Source of the DNA: Peronospora farinosa
Taxonomy: Eukaryota; Oomycota; Peronosporomycetes; Peronosporales; Peronosporaceae
Direction: 5' to 3'
DNA length: 64,000 bases
Assembly: GCA_947646735.1 (NCBI GenBank)
Contig: CANTFK010000141.1
Span: 62,001 to 126,000 of the forward strand
The translations under genes were made by a program, and so were the position numbers. The notes under the pieces were generated by a model. That model had not been told where the DNA came from, did no database searches, and was given only the letters and a program-made list of their open reading frames with translations. Below, in pieces: positions 28,901-40,005 of this stretch (positions within the stretch are counted from its first letter, which is position 1; every line of letters starts with the position of its first letter).

Positions 28901-30897
28901 AACGGTCTCTTTTTGTTGGGCTGGAAGACAACGACTTTGGCATTCACGAGATTACGTGCGTTCTCCTATGTGAGGCGACAGGTTACATTGGTCCCAGTAT
29001 GATCCTGACTGCTACGTGCGAATGTTGCGTTGTTGCTTTTGCTGCATATTCGGCAATGCCAGCTGCTCAGTGGCTTGCTGGCTCGCTGGTGGTAGCTATT
29101 GCAGCCAGTTTTGCTTTGCAGATGACGTTATTCCTAGCGATCGTCACACTTGATAAACGTCGCGAGCTGAGCGGCACGTACGATGTGATTTGTTGTAAAC
29201 GCGCGTCATTTGCCCACCGCCCCCGTCTTTCTGAAGATGAAAATACCGCGGCGACCGAAAACTCGTCGTTTCCAGGGAGTTTGTACTCCATACCTGACTT
29301 GAATCTGAGAGACCGCTATGTCACTGGCTACGTCAAGGTGTTGCTGAAGAAATTATCAAAGGCACTCGTGCTGCTAGTCTTTGCTGTGTGTACTCTGGCG
29401 GCGATCGTTTCTATTGAGGCAATGTCCCGTGGTCTTTCACCGACCTCGTTTATTCCATCGAGCTCATACCTGCACGCATACTATGGCGCAGTCGATGATA
29501 TGGACTTGTCAGCTAAAGACTTTCCTGTTTATTTCGTGGTTGAAGCTGGTTACGGTAGCAACACTGATCGATTTAATAGTCTCGCGAATGATACGAAGGC
29601 TCACAGCAAGCTGTGCTCGTCAAAGGAGATTTGTTCCGACTTATCAATCCCAAACATCCTCAACGCTCTGGTAGCAGATGGTGAAAGCAATGTGACGCAT
29701 TTCAAAGATGGCGCAGTTGTTGGCTCGTGGCTGGATGATTTCTGGGGCTTTATTGACCCAAACAGGGAATGCTGCCGCGTTGACCCGGAAAACGGCTACT
29801 CGTACTCTCCTTTGTACCCGAATGAAAGCAGCGATGAGTATGTTCTTAAACGCGCCTCAATGGCACTTTCCTGTTTGGCGGATGGAAGTGAGATTCTATC
29901 TGTACCACAAGAATCATTCATGTCATTGTTTAGTATGTTTTCTACGGCAGCTGCTGGTCCACTTTGCTCGTACGCTGGAGGCACGCGCTATCATAGACAG
30001 CTTAGTATTGACAGCAAAGCCATCCCTGCAATGAGCAACGTCACTACTTTGGACGTGACGCTAAATGGTACTGGATACGGCAACGATATCACTGCGTTTG
30101 CGTACAAGGTTATGAGCACGACTGTGGACTCGTCTACAAATTCAGACAGCCAAGAGGGGGCAATTACAGCGTATTCGCAGGCTCAGTATATTGCAAAGTG
30201 GATCAGCGACGAGACTGGTATTGACGTTTGGGTATACTCACCCATGTACGTCTTCTTGGACCAATTTCACTCCGTTCGTCGCACGGTGTATATTGTTGTG
30301 GGTGTCGGTCTCGCCATTGTATTTGTGCTGCAAAGCGCAGCCCTCGGCAGCTACTGGTACGGCTTTGCAGTGACTTTCATCGCAGCAGTCACTGTGATCC
30401 AGGTTGCTGGTTTGATGATGCCAATGGATGTGCCTCTCAACTCGCTTTCCATCGTGTGTCTTTCGGTCGCTGCCGCTTTTTCCGTGGGATTCTCTGGACA
30501 CTTTGTTCGCTTGTTTGCCAAGGCTCGTACTGTGACGGACGATTTTGGCTACCTCCCAATGGGAGATGCCTGTGTGAAGAAAGTATTGACCCAGTTGCTG
30601 TCGTCTTGGACGCTAGGAGTCGCTTTCTCAAAGTTCGTTGCCATTGCTGCGCTCGCCTTGGTGACAATACCTGTGTTTGAGCCTGCTGGTCATTGTTTCT
30701 TTCGAACGTTGATCGCTGCAGCGGTGTGTGCCTGTTTAAACAATGCTATGCTGCTACCTGTGGGTCTCAGTATATCTGTGGATATTATGGAAGGCCGCAT
30801 CCGTGAGGTGAAGTCGACGACGGAGGAAGGTGATGGATACTCGTGCGAAAGTCCTTCTTCCTCGTACCACAATGCACCATTGAGTGGCAAGTATTGA
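25960..30897 (+). CDS. NPC1: NPC1-like sterol transporter (Patched/RND family)
   Basis: A single 1645-residue ORF from a true ATG; animal NPC1 proteins are about 1280. Residues about 280-330 carry the Cys-rich N-terminal sterol-binding domain signature (LCCTETQYEML, CTSCKENLRNLWCQFTC). One membrane helix follows near 525-547. The middle lumenal domain comes next, then a five-helix sterol-sensing domain at about 875-1060 (starting VFKAVIGGFIFMAVYVIIGL). A second lumenal Cys-rich domain and five C-terminal helices (about 1430-1615) complete the duplicated RND plan. The N-terminal 170 residues are unusual: two or three hydrophobic segments (26-54, 115-137) sit ahead of the sterol-binding domain, where a simple signal peptide is normal. 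NPC1 moves sterol out of endolysosomes. In Peronosporales, which are known to lack sterol synthesis, it may serve uptake of host sterol (inference). Confidence 0.9.
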   Translation: MWLFAVISLAIATPCVRYWLETLFAELSIIFFTHLHLISIGLILILLLALIFHGRRFLRNRQLVTRQQSHVQYEDVFTAKKTALAHVQWKRGTKERALMLRVKSTTSEIAGSGFYPPQLWTSSLLVLAMLPIISSVVIGGGGETETGTKISLDHFRSLQTDTAIAAQTTFDTDSTAALVALQQQLTTCKYSGKDECIDNVTSIPVLGDYRRATNYCVAFDAAYVNVTAGAALRAQYFPIGVEEANAEGFVNNFLAWSDMNKEKFQTDCSLLYNETVVGEGHDLLCCTETQYEMLSRQIRELPGQCTSCKENLRNLWCQFTCHPSNSLFVDVTQVRLMAGDLDHADEVFPAIEEAIYYVGSDMVRDLHDFCEADMGFMPLVCGTNGDKCSKTSSDMLEYLGAYSFGSTGSPSQVNFTTMEQLSTAEQAEKICACSSTNMTSCFAPMDTRLESCVDTCGPLCAVNANDSRQYVSACYNTGSISASDDLSIITLKSTLTHSRSSGASKIKSLLADLSSRAKGKSFVVLNYFLAVLAFFAATALALGFAYSTRYGKKKRQSVLGDPVNDSLGPSMLLLVDLDQLKGLGRWDGQLTQYLKRWGDFVAMGNHPHYIILLSSMITICCASGLLRLEIETDSFRLWVSESSTVFQERSRFGEIFGPLDRVERLVLAAKDGGTVTRSAYLKEAIRLQQIIENEITSDSITLSDICIKDAPTSPCQVSAVTQYFQNNMEHFEVYETYGLVSKHLRNCAVAPERADVDVCSELRVQLNASGSSLPTSMRMCPCVSSFGAPMTELKKYLGGRNMHNDSLDASTYLQQASTLFSTAAVINYQDTAKNTNAVAWERAFIARMKKEAETNALYDINYAAETSTDDEFASASNMDIVFKAVIGGFIFMAVYVIIGLNHWKLNRHFFHLSKICVGFMGAACILAAVVGTLGIFAWTGLKLQVVTLIAVPLVVLAIGTGNIFLILHAVDLKQDELKMEQRSLFVGLEDNDFGIHEITCVLLCEATGYIGPSMILTATCECCVVAFAAYSAMPAAQWLAGSLVVAIAASFALQMTLFLAIVTLDKRRELSGTYDVICCKRASFAHRPRLSEDENTAATENSSFPGSLYSIPDLNLRDRYVTGYVKVLLKKLSKALVLLVFAVCTLAAIVSIEAMSRGLSPTSFIPSSSYLHAYYGAVDDMDLSAKDFPVYFVVEAGYGSNTDRFNSLANDTKAHSKLCSSKEICSDLSIPNILNALVADGESNVTHFKDGAVVGSWLDDFWGFIDPNRECCRVDPENGYSYSPLYPNESSDEYVLKRASMALSCLADGSEILSVPQESFMSLFSMFSTAAAGPLCSYAGGTRYHRQLSIDSKAIPAMSNVTTLDVTLNGTGYGNDITAFAYKVMSTTVDSSTNSDSQEGAITAYSQAQYIAKWISDETGIDVWVYSPMYVFLDQFHSVRRTVYIVVGVGLAIVFVLQSAALGSYWYGFAVTFIAAVTVIQVAGLMMPMDVPLNSLSIVCLSVAAAFSVGFSGHFVRLFAKARTVTDDFGYLPMGDACVKKVLTQLLSSWTLGVAFSKFVAIAALALVTIPVFEPAGHCFFRTLIAAAVCACLNNAMLLPVGLSISVDIMEGRIREVKSTTEEGDGYSCESPSSSYHNAPLSGKY

Positions 30898-31158
30898 TAA
30901 GCCCGTCTTGTTTCGTAAAAGAATGGTGGACTTTTGAGACATATAGATGACATCTAGAAATCACTTGTTGAGAAGAAAGAGAAAGATGAACGTCTGATTC
31001 TGATACGTGGGACAAAAGTGTGTCTTCGACTCAGAATCCGTCTTATGTCGCAAGAATGTATTTCGTTATTGGGCTAGATTTGTTATTTTTCAAAGCTCGT
31101 CGTCCTATCGACTTTTTCTTATTGTAAATATCGCATTACGCGGCAAAAAAGGACCCAA

Positions 31159-33148
31159 ATGTCGCGTTTGTCCGAGGACATCAAGCGTCAACGTTCTCCT
31201 GCTTTCTCTTCTCTTGTTTATGAGGCAACTTCATCCTCTTTTCTACATCAAAAACGACGTAAGAAATGGACACGTTTTTTACTTCGAGAACTTTATGATT
31301 TGGGCTTTCAAGACGTTGCGGCGGCTCTAGAACGGGACGCGTGCGTCCAATTACGGTCTCGAGCGATGAAAAACCTGCAAGAATTGATATCCCAACACCA
31401 GTGGGACCAAGCCGTGCAACTGTTGGTGACAAAAAAAGGGGGCCATCCCGCACACCAGATGGTGGAAATGAAGTCGCCACTAGCAGCCCGCCAAGCCGTC
31501 TTATTGTTACTTCAGAGGAAATTTATTGAGTTTCTCTTAAGTAAACAGTTATCCCTGGCTTTACGGACATTTCAAGAAGAAATCGTGCCACTTTATGAAC
31601 CAAAGGAGATGGAGGTGATGCAATTAGCAGAACTTTTACTTTGTCGAGATGCCAATGAGATGAAACAAAGAGCTACAATACCGTGGTTGGATGAAGAATT
31701 GCAATGGAAAATTGAAGAACTAGTGAGTTCCGAAGAATTAATTCCAAAAGGAGCTTTACGGGTGCGTTGGGGTCGAGATACACAGAGCACAAGTGGAGAA
31801 ATTTGATTCTTGTTGTGTCGGTTATGTCTATTGTGTCTTGATAGAAGCTCGTGGAGGATGGAGGATCTGAGATGGAACTACAAGCATTATCGTCGATGCT
31901 GACGGGGTGTATTGCTGGAGAATGTGTCGAGATTCTTACAAGTGATATCAAGTGTGACGTGTGGGAGCTGGCATTCTCGCCGGATGGAGATATCTTGGCA
32001 TCGGCATCGAGTGATGGATCGATTGTGTTGTGGCAGATAAAATGGGATGACGGAGCAACAAGTTGTCGTCAAAAATTCCAGGTGAGTTCATGATAACGGA
32101 TTAATCTTGTTACGTATCTGACTTTTGGTGGAATATGAGGGTAGTGCTCGGTAGAAGTTCTTCATGTGTTGCAAAGCCTCGACGGACCTGCTGATTGCCT
32201 TGCATGGTCTTCAGACAGCAAGATGTTGCTATCGAGTGGAAGCCGCTCTGAAACCATTCAGTTGTGGTATCGAATGGTGTGTATATATTGTCCACTTTTC
32301 ATTACCTTGAACGTTTGAGCATTTTGACCAAGCTTTTCACCTCCGTTTTGTGCTCGATATGTAGAGCGGATTGTGCGAAAAGAGCTTTCAGCATCCAGAA
32401 GGAGTGGTCACAAAATTGCAGTGGCTGCCATGTGGGGGTCAGTTCATAAGTGGAAGTGCAGACAAGTCTCTCGTTCTATGGGTATGACAACCTTAATGCT
32501 GTGCAATTAACTTCAGTGAGGCGTTCTTACTCAGCTATTTCGTTGTAGAATACAAACGAAGGCTCTACTGCGTATCAGTGGAGTGGACGAAAGGTGCTGG
32601 ATATCGCTGTGCACCCACACGAGAGCAAGGTGTTCGTGCTGACATCAGGGTACGAGGTTCGCGTGTACGATACCACCCTCAAATCGGACACACTGTTTCT
32701 GCAAGCCGAACATCTCGTGTCATGTCTAAGCATATCCCCGTCTGGAAAGTTTCTACTTGTGAACTTTGTCAAAGAAGAGCAAATTGCGTGTGTGGAGATA
32801 GCGACTGGTTCTGTGGTAGCCAAGTACCGTGGGCTTCGCGAGCGAAGATACGTTCTTCGCCCCTGCTTTGGGGGAGACCACAGCGAGCTTGTTGTCTCTG
32901 GAAGTGAAGGTATGAAGAATCTTTGACAATACGTGTTGAGTAACTAAAATGACCGATTCGTATGACCTTTTTGATTAGACGGTGCGGTGTATTTGTGGCA
33001 GCGAAACAGTGGTAAGCAAGTGGGCAAGCTAGATGGACACTCAAGTGTCGTAAATGTGGTGGTGCGCCATCCAATTCGTTCCAATGTGATTGCCAGCGCA
33101 AGCGACGACAAAACTGTGCGTTTATGGTCTCTTAAGTCATTGGAATGA
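31159..33148 (+). CDS. GID7/WDR26-like LisH-CTLH-WD40 protein (CTLH E3 ligase subunit)
   Basis: Six exons: 31159-31761, 31845-32081, 32145-32276, 32365-32481, 32549-32909 and 32979-33148. Introns of 63-88 bp have GT-AG ends and compatible phases, giving 539 residues. The N-terminus has LisH (about 41-62, RFLLRELYDLGFQDVAAALE) and CTLH helices. WD40 repeats follow: LAFSPDGDILASASSDGSIV, CLAWSSDSKMLLSSGSRS, LQWLPCGGQFISGSADKSLV, then ELVVSGSEDGAVYLW and NVIASASDDKTVRLW at the end. This order and the closing PCFGG...SGSEDG segment match WDR26/Gid7, a scaffold of the GID/CTLH ubiquitin ligase controlling metabolic enzymes. The start is the ATG preceding the LisH. All exon joins keep repeat register, so the gene looks intact. 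Confidence 0.88.
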
Positions 33149-33666
33149 ACATTCTACTTCAATCCTCGTGGAGTGTTTCTGCATTATGCTAACAGCCGCC
33201 AAGCAAGCGAGCAGAAATGTTTGTTGTCATCGTGACTTTTTGTGTCCTACAACAGTCGCTTTGATACCACCCACACAGCAGATGACCACCAACAAGAATT
33301 CATTCCAGTGCATGACGCATCTGCTTTTCACGGTTCAGTATGCAAGCAAAGGGGAAGTGAATCTTGTTAGACACGCTACCTTGGACACGATACAGAAATC
33401 TGAAAGCATCGGTGAGTTTGCCGAGTTGGGGCAGATGAAAGTATATGCCAAGCAGATCCAGCGATAATTGCTCAGGTACAGGATCAACACACCCCAGCCA
33501 AGATTAACCCAGGCATCGACACCTCAAGCATCAGCTTCCAGAAAAATGTTTCGTGTTGCAAGATGAACTACCATGCGTTTTAAGTTTTCAATGCGTTAAA
33601 GCATCATAGGTGGCGAATATCACCATTTTTCACGATAGCGACGAAAGCGAGGAGAGCCACTACTTC
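33149..33666. other. Convergent spacer with a short open frame
   Basis: An ATG at 33280 opens 62 codons to 33467 (MTTNKNSFQCMTHLLF...), followed in another frame by a short open stretch to about 33585. It has mildly coding-like composition but no recognisable domain; it may be a decayed gene piece or 3' UTR sequence. Confidence 0.25.
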
Positions 33667-36273
33667 CTAAAACATATCCATCTCATCCAGCAGCATGCCC
33701 TCTCCCTCCATCTTCATCGACACAGATAAGTCACCATCCAGCGCTACAATACCGTCGCAGTCATCCCCATTAACGCCCGCAGCATCAGCAGAAGACGGGC
33801 CGTTCTTAGCTTGAATCGTACGCTTCAATGCATAGTATGTGAGCAAGGGGATCGAATGGCATGTATTCACCAACTTCTGCAGGGTAGCAGCATTTTCTAG
33901 AGGAAGCGCAGGTGTCGTTTCGGTCTGATACTTCAAGCTGAGTTCCAATGAACAATCTGGTTTTGTGTTCAACTCGATCAGCACCTGCTTTCCAGCCCCC
34001 AAAAGATCTCCAGTGTTCATTGTAATGCGCTCTGGTGCCGCAACGTCTACTTTGATCCGAGCTGTCCATCCATCACTTAATCAGCACTTTTTGTTATAAG
34101 CCAAAGTGTACAGATCAAAACAAATCGTACTGTTAACTGAATCTTCATTGTCAGCAGATATACGTTGGCCAAACACGTTGCTTCTAGAGCAAAAGGCGGA
34201 CAACAAAAGCGCATGAAAGAACAAGCTTCTTCCGCATATCTGAACAACGTTGGTCAGCGTCTCCAACGAAGCGTTTGACAACTAATTTGACATCACAGAC
34301 ATGAGCCGTGTGTAAGTAAGTATCCATACATGTTCGCATTCAAATACCTTATCGTACCGGAATTGGAAAAGATTGCAGCTTAAGACCACCAGAAATTTCT
34401 TTCGTCGTCAACGTGTACTCTTGACGCATCGCTAGCGACGAACGTGGAGGGAATACCGAGCACATGCTGTGGTTCCGAGCAAAGTGTAGCCGGGGCAAAA
34501 TTGGCTTCTTTCCATCAAGAGTCGTCCAGCTCACAAACTCGTTAAAGAGTTTTTCATCTTCATTCAAATCTCTTGGTGCTGTCGTATCCACATCTGAATA
34601 TTTCTGCATTGCTACAAGAGCTAGCTTTCGAGCTTGCTGGCCAACCATTACGAGAGGAATATCTCCAACCACGTGTAACGCCACTTCACCACGCCATTCA
34701 ATGAAACTGATGCTTCCGGCCCACTCGCCATTCGCTAGCGGAGACAGAACATCTGCGTGCGTGGATGACGATGTTATGTTGGGATCATCCAGATCGTCAT
34801 CAGGATTGTTGTTCTCATCAATGGTTGCCGCGTCGGTAGGACCAGAACTAGTCCCAGATGCCACTCCTGCCTGTGAATCATCAAGCTTCATACGCTTGCG
34901 TGGCGGCTCGATCACAGGAACGCATGCATGCGGATCTTTGAACGTGATTCGAACGCCCTCCACTGCGCGCTTTGCTGTCCAGTATTTCTGCGACAGCACG
35001 AACCACGGCGTTTTACAGTCAGATTTGGACCAAATTACACTGACACATCGTTACTACGCCGCCACCTGGTGGTTGCATGCCTCGGTGGCATTGGTAAATA
35101 GCTCGCGTTCAAGCTGCTCAAAGCTCACTGCGAAAACAGCAATACCAGTCAAGAATAAGCAAGCCACCTCTATAGTAATCCATACTCACACGATGGAAAC
35201 TTCACAGCTAACTCCGCGCGATTGATCAATCGGTTCAGCTTTTCCTATACACAATGCACATTCAAAACAGCATAAAACAAACCAACCAAAAAAAACAAAA
35301 ACTGAAAGCCAAAAAAGATCATCAAACCGTAAAGTTTGCGCTAACGCCATTGGCCAGTAGCTTCAACGATGCAAGCAGGTCTTCATCTCGATCCGGAAAT
35401 TGACTAGATTGGTCTGTTATCAGCAAGAATATAGAAAACAGATCATAGTTATTAAACTAGTAAAGTATCATGCATGTAGTACAAGCCAAGACACTGTCGT
35501 CACCTTTCTCGACCGTCGTCAGCGACGCCGACTCCACAGCACCCTGTTCACCCCATCACAAGTTGATACAATCTACTATCAGTCACCTCACTACCGTAAC
35601 ACCTTCAAAAAAACTCTCTACTACCTCTCCACCCGACAGTACAATGTCCAGCACAAAAGTATCACAGTAAATGGACAGCGATGACTCATTGGGCTTAAGA
35701 ATCTGCAATTTCACCAATGGACGACTGAGGTTTGAGACAATTTTAGTGACTTCAAACATGATCTTATAAGCTCCGACACGTCCCTCTAGTTCAGCTCCTC
35801 GAAGTCCCGCTTCTAGGTCCAATTTGCTTACACTCTCAGCCAAAATGGCTCGTACAGTGGCCACGTGACTCTCAAAACGTTGGACGTCCTTTCGTAGCTG
35901 CACAAATTGCTGGTTGCGGGCGTACCACTCCTTATGTTGCTTGAGTGTTTCAAAGAGATAATTCAGACCAAATCGCCAGGAATTCTTTTCACTCTGGAGT
36001 CGATTCTGTTGCTGGAATACTACAGTAATAGGGATACAAATGGGTTAGTTTTTATCATGTACTGATATACGATAATTCAAGTCAGTACATACAATGTTGC
36101 TCGAACAAAGTACTGTCGTTGCGTAGATTGTCGGGCAACATGCCATCCAAACAGGATCGGAGGCTGCTAGCGACGGAGTGTAGATGTGGTGAGTTCTTAT
36201 GTAATGCATTGGAAGCTTCAGAAGCGGTACTTGGAGCTACTATTCCTGTTCGTACAGGTGGCGGAGTCGTCAT
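33667..36273 (-). CDS. MED1: Mediator subunit 1-like protein (MED1)
   Basis: About eight exons: 36273-36093, 36019-35587, 35403-35328, 35244-35190, 35127-35066, 34987-34358, 34281-34112 and 34075-33667. Introns 1-6 are 62-183 bp with GT-AG ends and matching phases. Total about 671 residues. The central part follows the MED1 plan: a helical N-terminus (FETLKQHKEWYARNQQFVQL), a strand pair with a turn (CDTFVLDIVLSGGEVVESFF), the L.xL.N helix region and KFPSLSFEQLERELF, then beta-rich repeats (EYTLTTKEISGGLKLQSFPI, SDGWTARIKVDVAAPERI). MED1 links activators to the Mediator core in the nucleus. The family call rests on pattern, not on a hallmark motif. Oddity: an in-frame TGA at 34081-34083 is avoided only by a very short 36-bp intron (34076-34111), so that join is uncertain. 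Confidence 0.55.
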
Positions 36274-36407
36274 ATGATGAAGTGGGCGTATTTTATTGGC
36301 GCAACTTGAATGGATACGATAGATTACGGGCAACGTAACAGTGATTATACTGTGTTAAAAAGGAGAATGTTTCAGTAGGTGACAGGAAGGTGAACGCTAC
36401 AGTAACA

Positions 36408-37400
36408 TTAGACACCCGATGTCGAGACAAAGCTTTGTACGCACAGTGGGTACATTCTAGCAGTGATCGTCCATGGTATGCACCTCACCATTTCACTTGT
36501 AAAGAACACTAGATACATGCATATAATGCTCGATAACTCCTTGGCTTTCGTTAAGACACGAATTGTAGCTCTACTCGATTCTCTCAACAAAGGAGATACT
36601 GCTGTTCCTGGCATGCATTAGTTAGTTTTCATGCGAGAGTAATAGCCACAGGCTATGTTAGCTAGCACAGTGAAAGCATGTCAAGATACCTACACACGCG
36701 TCTGTGCCTTTGACGTGAACCGTCCTTTTCTTAGCCACATAAAAGACTTCCTCCGAGTACCATTAAGGAAAGAAAATACAGGTCAAGCTACCTAGGATCC
36801 ATGGTCGTGGCAGCCACGAGGTAGATACCGACGAAAGTGAAGACGAAACTACTAAAAGACACGAGTGCTGATAGTTGTGGGGTCTGTGAATCCAGCCATC
36901 TGGATGATTGTAGCTCCGTAGTACATCACAAAGTTGTTGCACACACTGCAAACTGCATCCAATTGTGAGTGCACGCACGAGTGCGGGTGATTGCAAGTCT
37001 TACCAGAGGTTCAAGACTTCTACATTCGATTGAGCCCTGACTTTCAGCTTCGATGTGCTCCAGCTCCACGTCAACTTCTTGGCAGCCACATAATCTTCAA
37101 ACCCGAACTTGTCGTTGCCAATGCCACTCAGTGTTGCGCCAGTAATAGCGTAGCAGCAACAACCCGAGAGGCGAAGCCTTGTAGGCTTTAAAGCAGCACC
37201 AAAGCTCTTGAAACGGTGCACTATCCAATCAATAGAATAGATAAAGACATGAAGACATAGTAAGCTCATTGGAGAGAGCATTAGTGCAGTTTGAAAGTAT
37301 AGAGCGGATAGGAACTGACTGTATCATAACCAAAGAGAAAGCCACCAATGGAAGCGCAAAGAGTCAATAGATATAGGAATGGAGAGATGTTAGTTGTGCT
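36408..37400 (-). pseudogene. Decayed sugar/inositol transporter, inverted relic of the neighbouring MFS gene
   Basis: Pieces in shifting minus-strand frames match the intact gene at 38076-39815 in order. Near 37320-37385 is the first helix (IGGFLFGYDT). At about 37100-37160 is ITGATLSGIGNDKFG, the counterpart of IIGAALSSCGNEMFG. At about 37050 is VDVELEHIEAE, like the loop before helix 7. At 36763-36996 is SPALVRALTIGC, like SPAVIRALILGC. At 36408-36614 is CIPWTITARMYPL, like CMPWTINAEIYPL. Helices 3-6 and the Cys-rich loop are deleted. Stops and frameshifts are frequent. It is transcribed away from the intact copy, so the two form a divergent duplicate sharing the 37.4-38.07 kb spacer. Confidence 0.85.
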
Positions 37401-38075
37401 AACGTAGCAGTCCTTTTCATTTGCATATGAATAGTTACTAGAGACTGAAGAAGTCGGAAAGCTGCATGCTCATCGCTGCTATCTGATTGGTCAAAGCACT
37501 TCAAATTGAACCCATGTTAAGGATAGCCGGTTCGCCACAATCATGGACGTCTCCGTCTCTGTCCGTTGTCGCACTTGACTGCCTAAAATCCTCTTCCAAG
37601 AACGTTCCAAGAATACAAATCTTTGGTGTACGAAATGTTTGTGATCCAACACTCTTCTAGAAAGTGCATAAACATGTCGAACGTAACAGCAAATATCTAA
37701 GTGCTCTCTCTCTCTCCATACAAAAAGCAATCGACAGTGAAGATCATTTCAACTGCATCATACAATTCGCAATATACAAGAAAGTCCTAGTGACGAATGT
37801 TGCGACTCTTTCCCAAATTGCAATATCCTTGTCCTTCATAGCCGATAGACCTCTTACTATACGTAGGAGTAGGAATTATAGCTAGTTGTTGTTGTGCGAC
37901 TAATAAGATCAAATTGCTTCCGAACGTCGCCTGGAGCATACTACACTAAGATTTGCATCTACCTTACCCACATTGTGTTCTCATCATTGGCCAATCTCTA
38001 TATAACGGTCGCCCAGGAGACGATCATTTACTCATTTGCCGTCTTAGACGCAATCAACGAACTTCAGACTTCAAC
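37401..38075. promoter_or_regulatory. Spacer between relic and intact transporter
   Basis: 675 bp without a credible gene. Close to the intact gene lies a CCAAT-type box and TATA-like stretch (CATTGGCCAATCTCTATATA at 37984-38003), a plausible promoter for the transporter. Confidence 0.4.
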
Positions 38076-39815
38076 ATGACGGATAACTCATTGATTATGA
38101 TGCAAAAGGTTCAAGAGCAAAAGCATTTGCAGGAATCCGTCCCTTTATTGCCCAAGGCAGATACATTGCAACCTAAAGAAGGCAATCCACTTTACTTGTA
38201 TCTGCTCACAGTTTGTTCAACTATCGGTGGCTTTCTCTTTGGTTACGATACGGGGGTCATCTCTGGAGCACTCGTCTTGCTCAAAAGTCCACAAGTATTT
38301 AATCTCTCGGACTTTGAGAGTGAATCGATCGTGTCTGCTGCAATTGGAGGCGCCATCATTGGCGCAGCTCTAAGTAGCTGTGGAAATGAAATGTTTGGTC
38401 GACGTCGTGTGATTCTGCTATCCTCTGCCATGTTCACAGCTGGTTCAATATTGATGGCAACAGCTCATTCATTTGGGGAGCTACTCACTGGACGTCTCAT
38501 TGTTGGGATTGCAATTGGGTTTGCTTCCATGACCGTACCGCTGTACATTGCTGAAGTATCGCCACCAAATATCCGAGGACAACTCGTGTCGTTGAATAAC
38601 GCGTGTGTCACTGGTGGACAATTTTTCGCTTGCGTTCTTGACGCAATGCTTGCTGGTGTGGACAATGGATGGCGCTACATGCTTGGATTGGCAGCGCTCC
38701 CTGCTATTTTGCAGCTCCTCAGTTTTCTCGTCCTGCCCGAGACCCCGCGCTACCTCATGAGCAAAGGAAGAAAAGAGGAAGCTTGGGATTCCCTTATCAA
38801 GATTCGAGGCACGATGGACGTCTCAGTTGAATTTGGTCATGTGGAGGACGAAGTGGAACGCGATCGCTATGAAGACAACAACGTATGGGACGACCTGCGA
38901 TCTCCTGCAGTCATCCGTGCACTAATACTTGGCTGCTTCATGCAGGCGCTCGCCCAGCTCTGTGGAATCAACACGGTAATGTACTACGGCGCCACTATAA
39001 TTCAAATGGCCGGGTTCACGGACCCCACCACCGCCATTTGGCTCTCGGCGCTTGTCTCCTTCAGCAACTTCATCTTCACGTTTGTCGGGGTCTATCTCGT
39101 GGACCGTGCGGGTCGTCGAGTTCTAACGCTCGGAAGCCTAGCCGGTGTCTTTTTCTCTCTAGTTGCTCTTGGAGGAAGCTTCTACGCAGCAGAAACCCTG
39201 TCGGTGGAGGTAACGGGCGTCGGGGAATGCTCGGGCGTCCCAACGTGCCTCGCTTGTGTCACAAATGCTGCATGCGGATACTGTTCCGAGGGTTCTCTTG
39301 ACCCAGTTTTCGGAATGACCAACCCCACGAACGCAAACTTGTGTATGCCAGGAAACGCTGCGTCGACTATGCAGGGGTCATGCTCCAGCGGCAACTGGTC
39401 CTTCCAGTCATGTCCACACGACAGCCGAGCCCCGGGCTGGACAATCTTTGTTGTGCTTTTCGTTTACCTCGCTTTTTTTGCCAGTGGTATGGGCTGCATG
39501 CCCTGGACGATCAACGCGGAGATTTACCCTCTTCGCGTCCGAAGTTTTGCTATAAGTTTGGCGACGTCCGTATGCTGGGTCTCAAATTTGCTGGTATCAT
39601 TTACGTTCTTATCCATTGTCGACGAGTTATCTGTCTACGGTGCGTTCTGGCTGTACGCATCGATCGCATTGTTCGGTTTTACATACTTATGGAAGGAGCT
39701 ACCCGAGACAAAGGGCTTGGAGCTGGAGGAGATCCAACAGATATTTGAAGGTCGTGAAAAGCGGTCAAGCTCAGTGTTTTCTGCTATCAGTACATGCACA
39801 CACCATACACCTTGA
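38076..39815 (+). CDS. HMIT-like sugar/myo-inositol transporter (MFS, SLC2A13 type)
   Basis: 579 residues from the ATG at 38076; the frame opens 41 codons upstream at a TTG, so the ATG was preferred. It is a twelve-helix sugar-porter plan with all hallmarks: GGFLFGYDTGVISG (51-64), GRR after helix 2 (108-110), PETPRYLMSKGR after helix 6 (221-232), DRAGRR (343-348) and PETKGLELEEI at the end (543-553). Between helices 9 and 10 lies a large outward loop (about 378-452) with eight Cys (385, 391, 394, 400, 403, 423, 436, 446), including CLACVTNAACGYC. Such an extended Cys-rich loop marks proton/myo-inositol cotransporters of the HMIT group. It probably imports myo-inositol or a hexose with protons at the plasma membrane. 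Substrate is inferred. Confidence 0.88.
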   Translation: MTDNSLIMMQKVQEQKHLQESVPLLPKADTLQPKEGNPLYLYLLTVCSTIGGFLFGYDTGVISGALVLLKSPQVFNLSDFESESIVSAAIGGAIIGAALSSCGNEMFGRRRVILLSSAMFTAGSILMATAHSFGELLTGRLIVGIAIGFASMTVPLYIAEVSPPNIRGQLVSLNNACVTGGQFFACVLDAMLAGVDNGWRYMLGLAALPAILQLLSFLVLPETPRYLMSKGRKEEAWDSLIKIRGTMDVSVEFGHVEDEVERDRYEDNNVWDDLRSPAVIRALILGCFMQALAQLCGINTVMYYGATIIQMAGFTDPTTAIWLSALVSFSNFIFTFVGVYLVDRAGRRVLTLGSLAGVFFSLVALGGSFYAAETLSVEVTGVGECSGVPTCLACVTNAACGYCSEGSLDPVFGMTNPTNANLCMPGNAASTMQGSCSSGNWSFQSCPHDSRAPGWTIFVVLFVYLAFFASGMGCMPWTINAEIYPLRVRSFAISLATSVCWVSNLLVSFTFLSIVDELSVYGAFWLYASIALFGFTYLWKELPETKGLELEEIQQIFEGREKRSSSVFSAISTCTHHTP

Positions 39816-40005
39816 GAAGTTGACAGTTTGATCGCCATTTGAATTGCTTGACACACAGGCACAGATTGAAAATAAAGTTGATTTGGTATTAACGAGTGAG
39901 GTTTGGTTGATATGCTGATAGTTCTCTTCCACTGAAGAACTACGAGCAGTGTCGTGTCTTTACTTTGACTAGAATATCATGAAAAGACCCAACGGGGTTG
40001 AGCAC

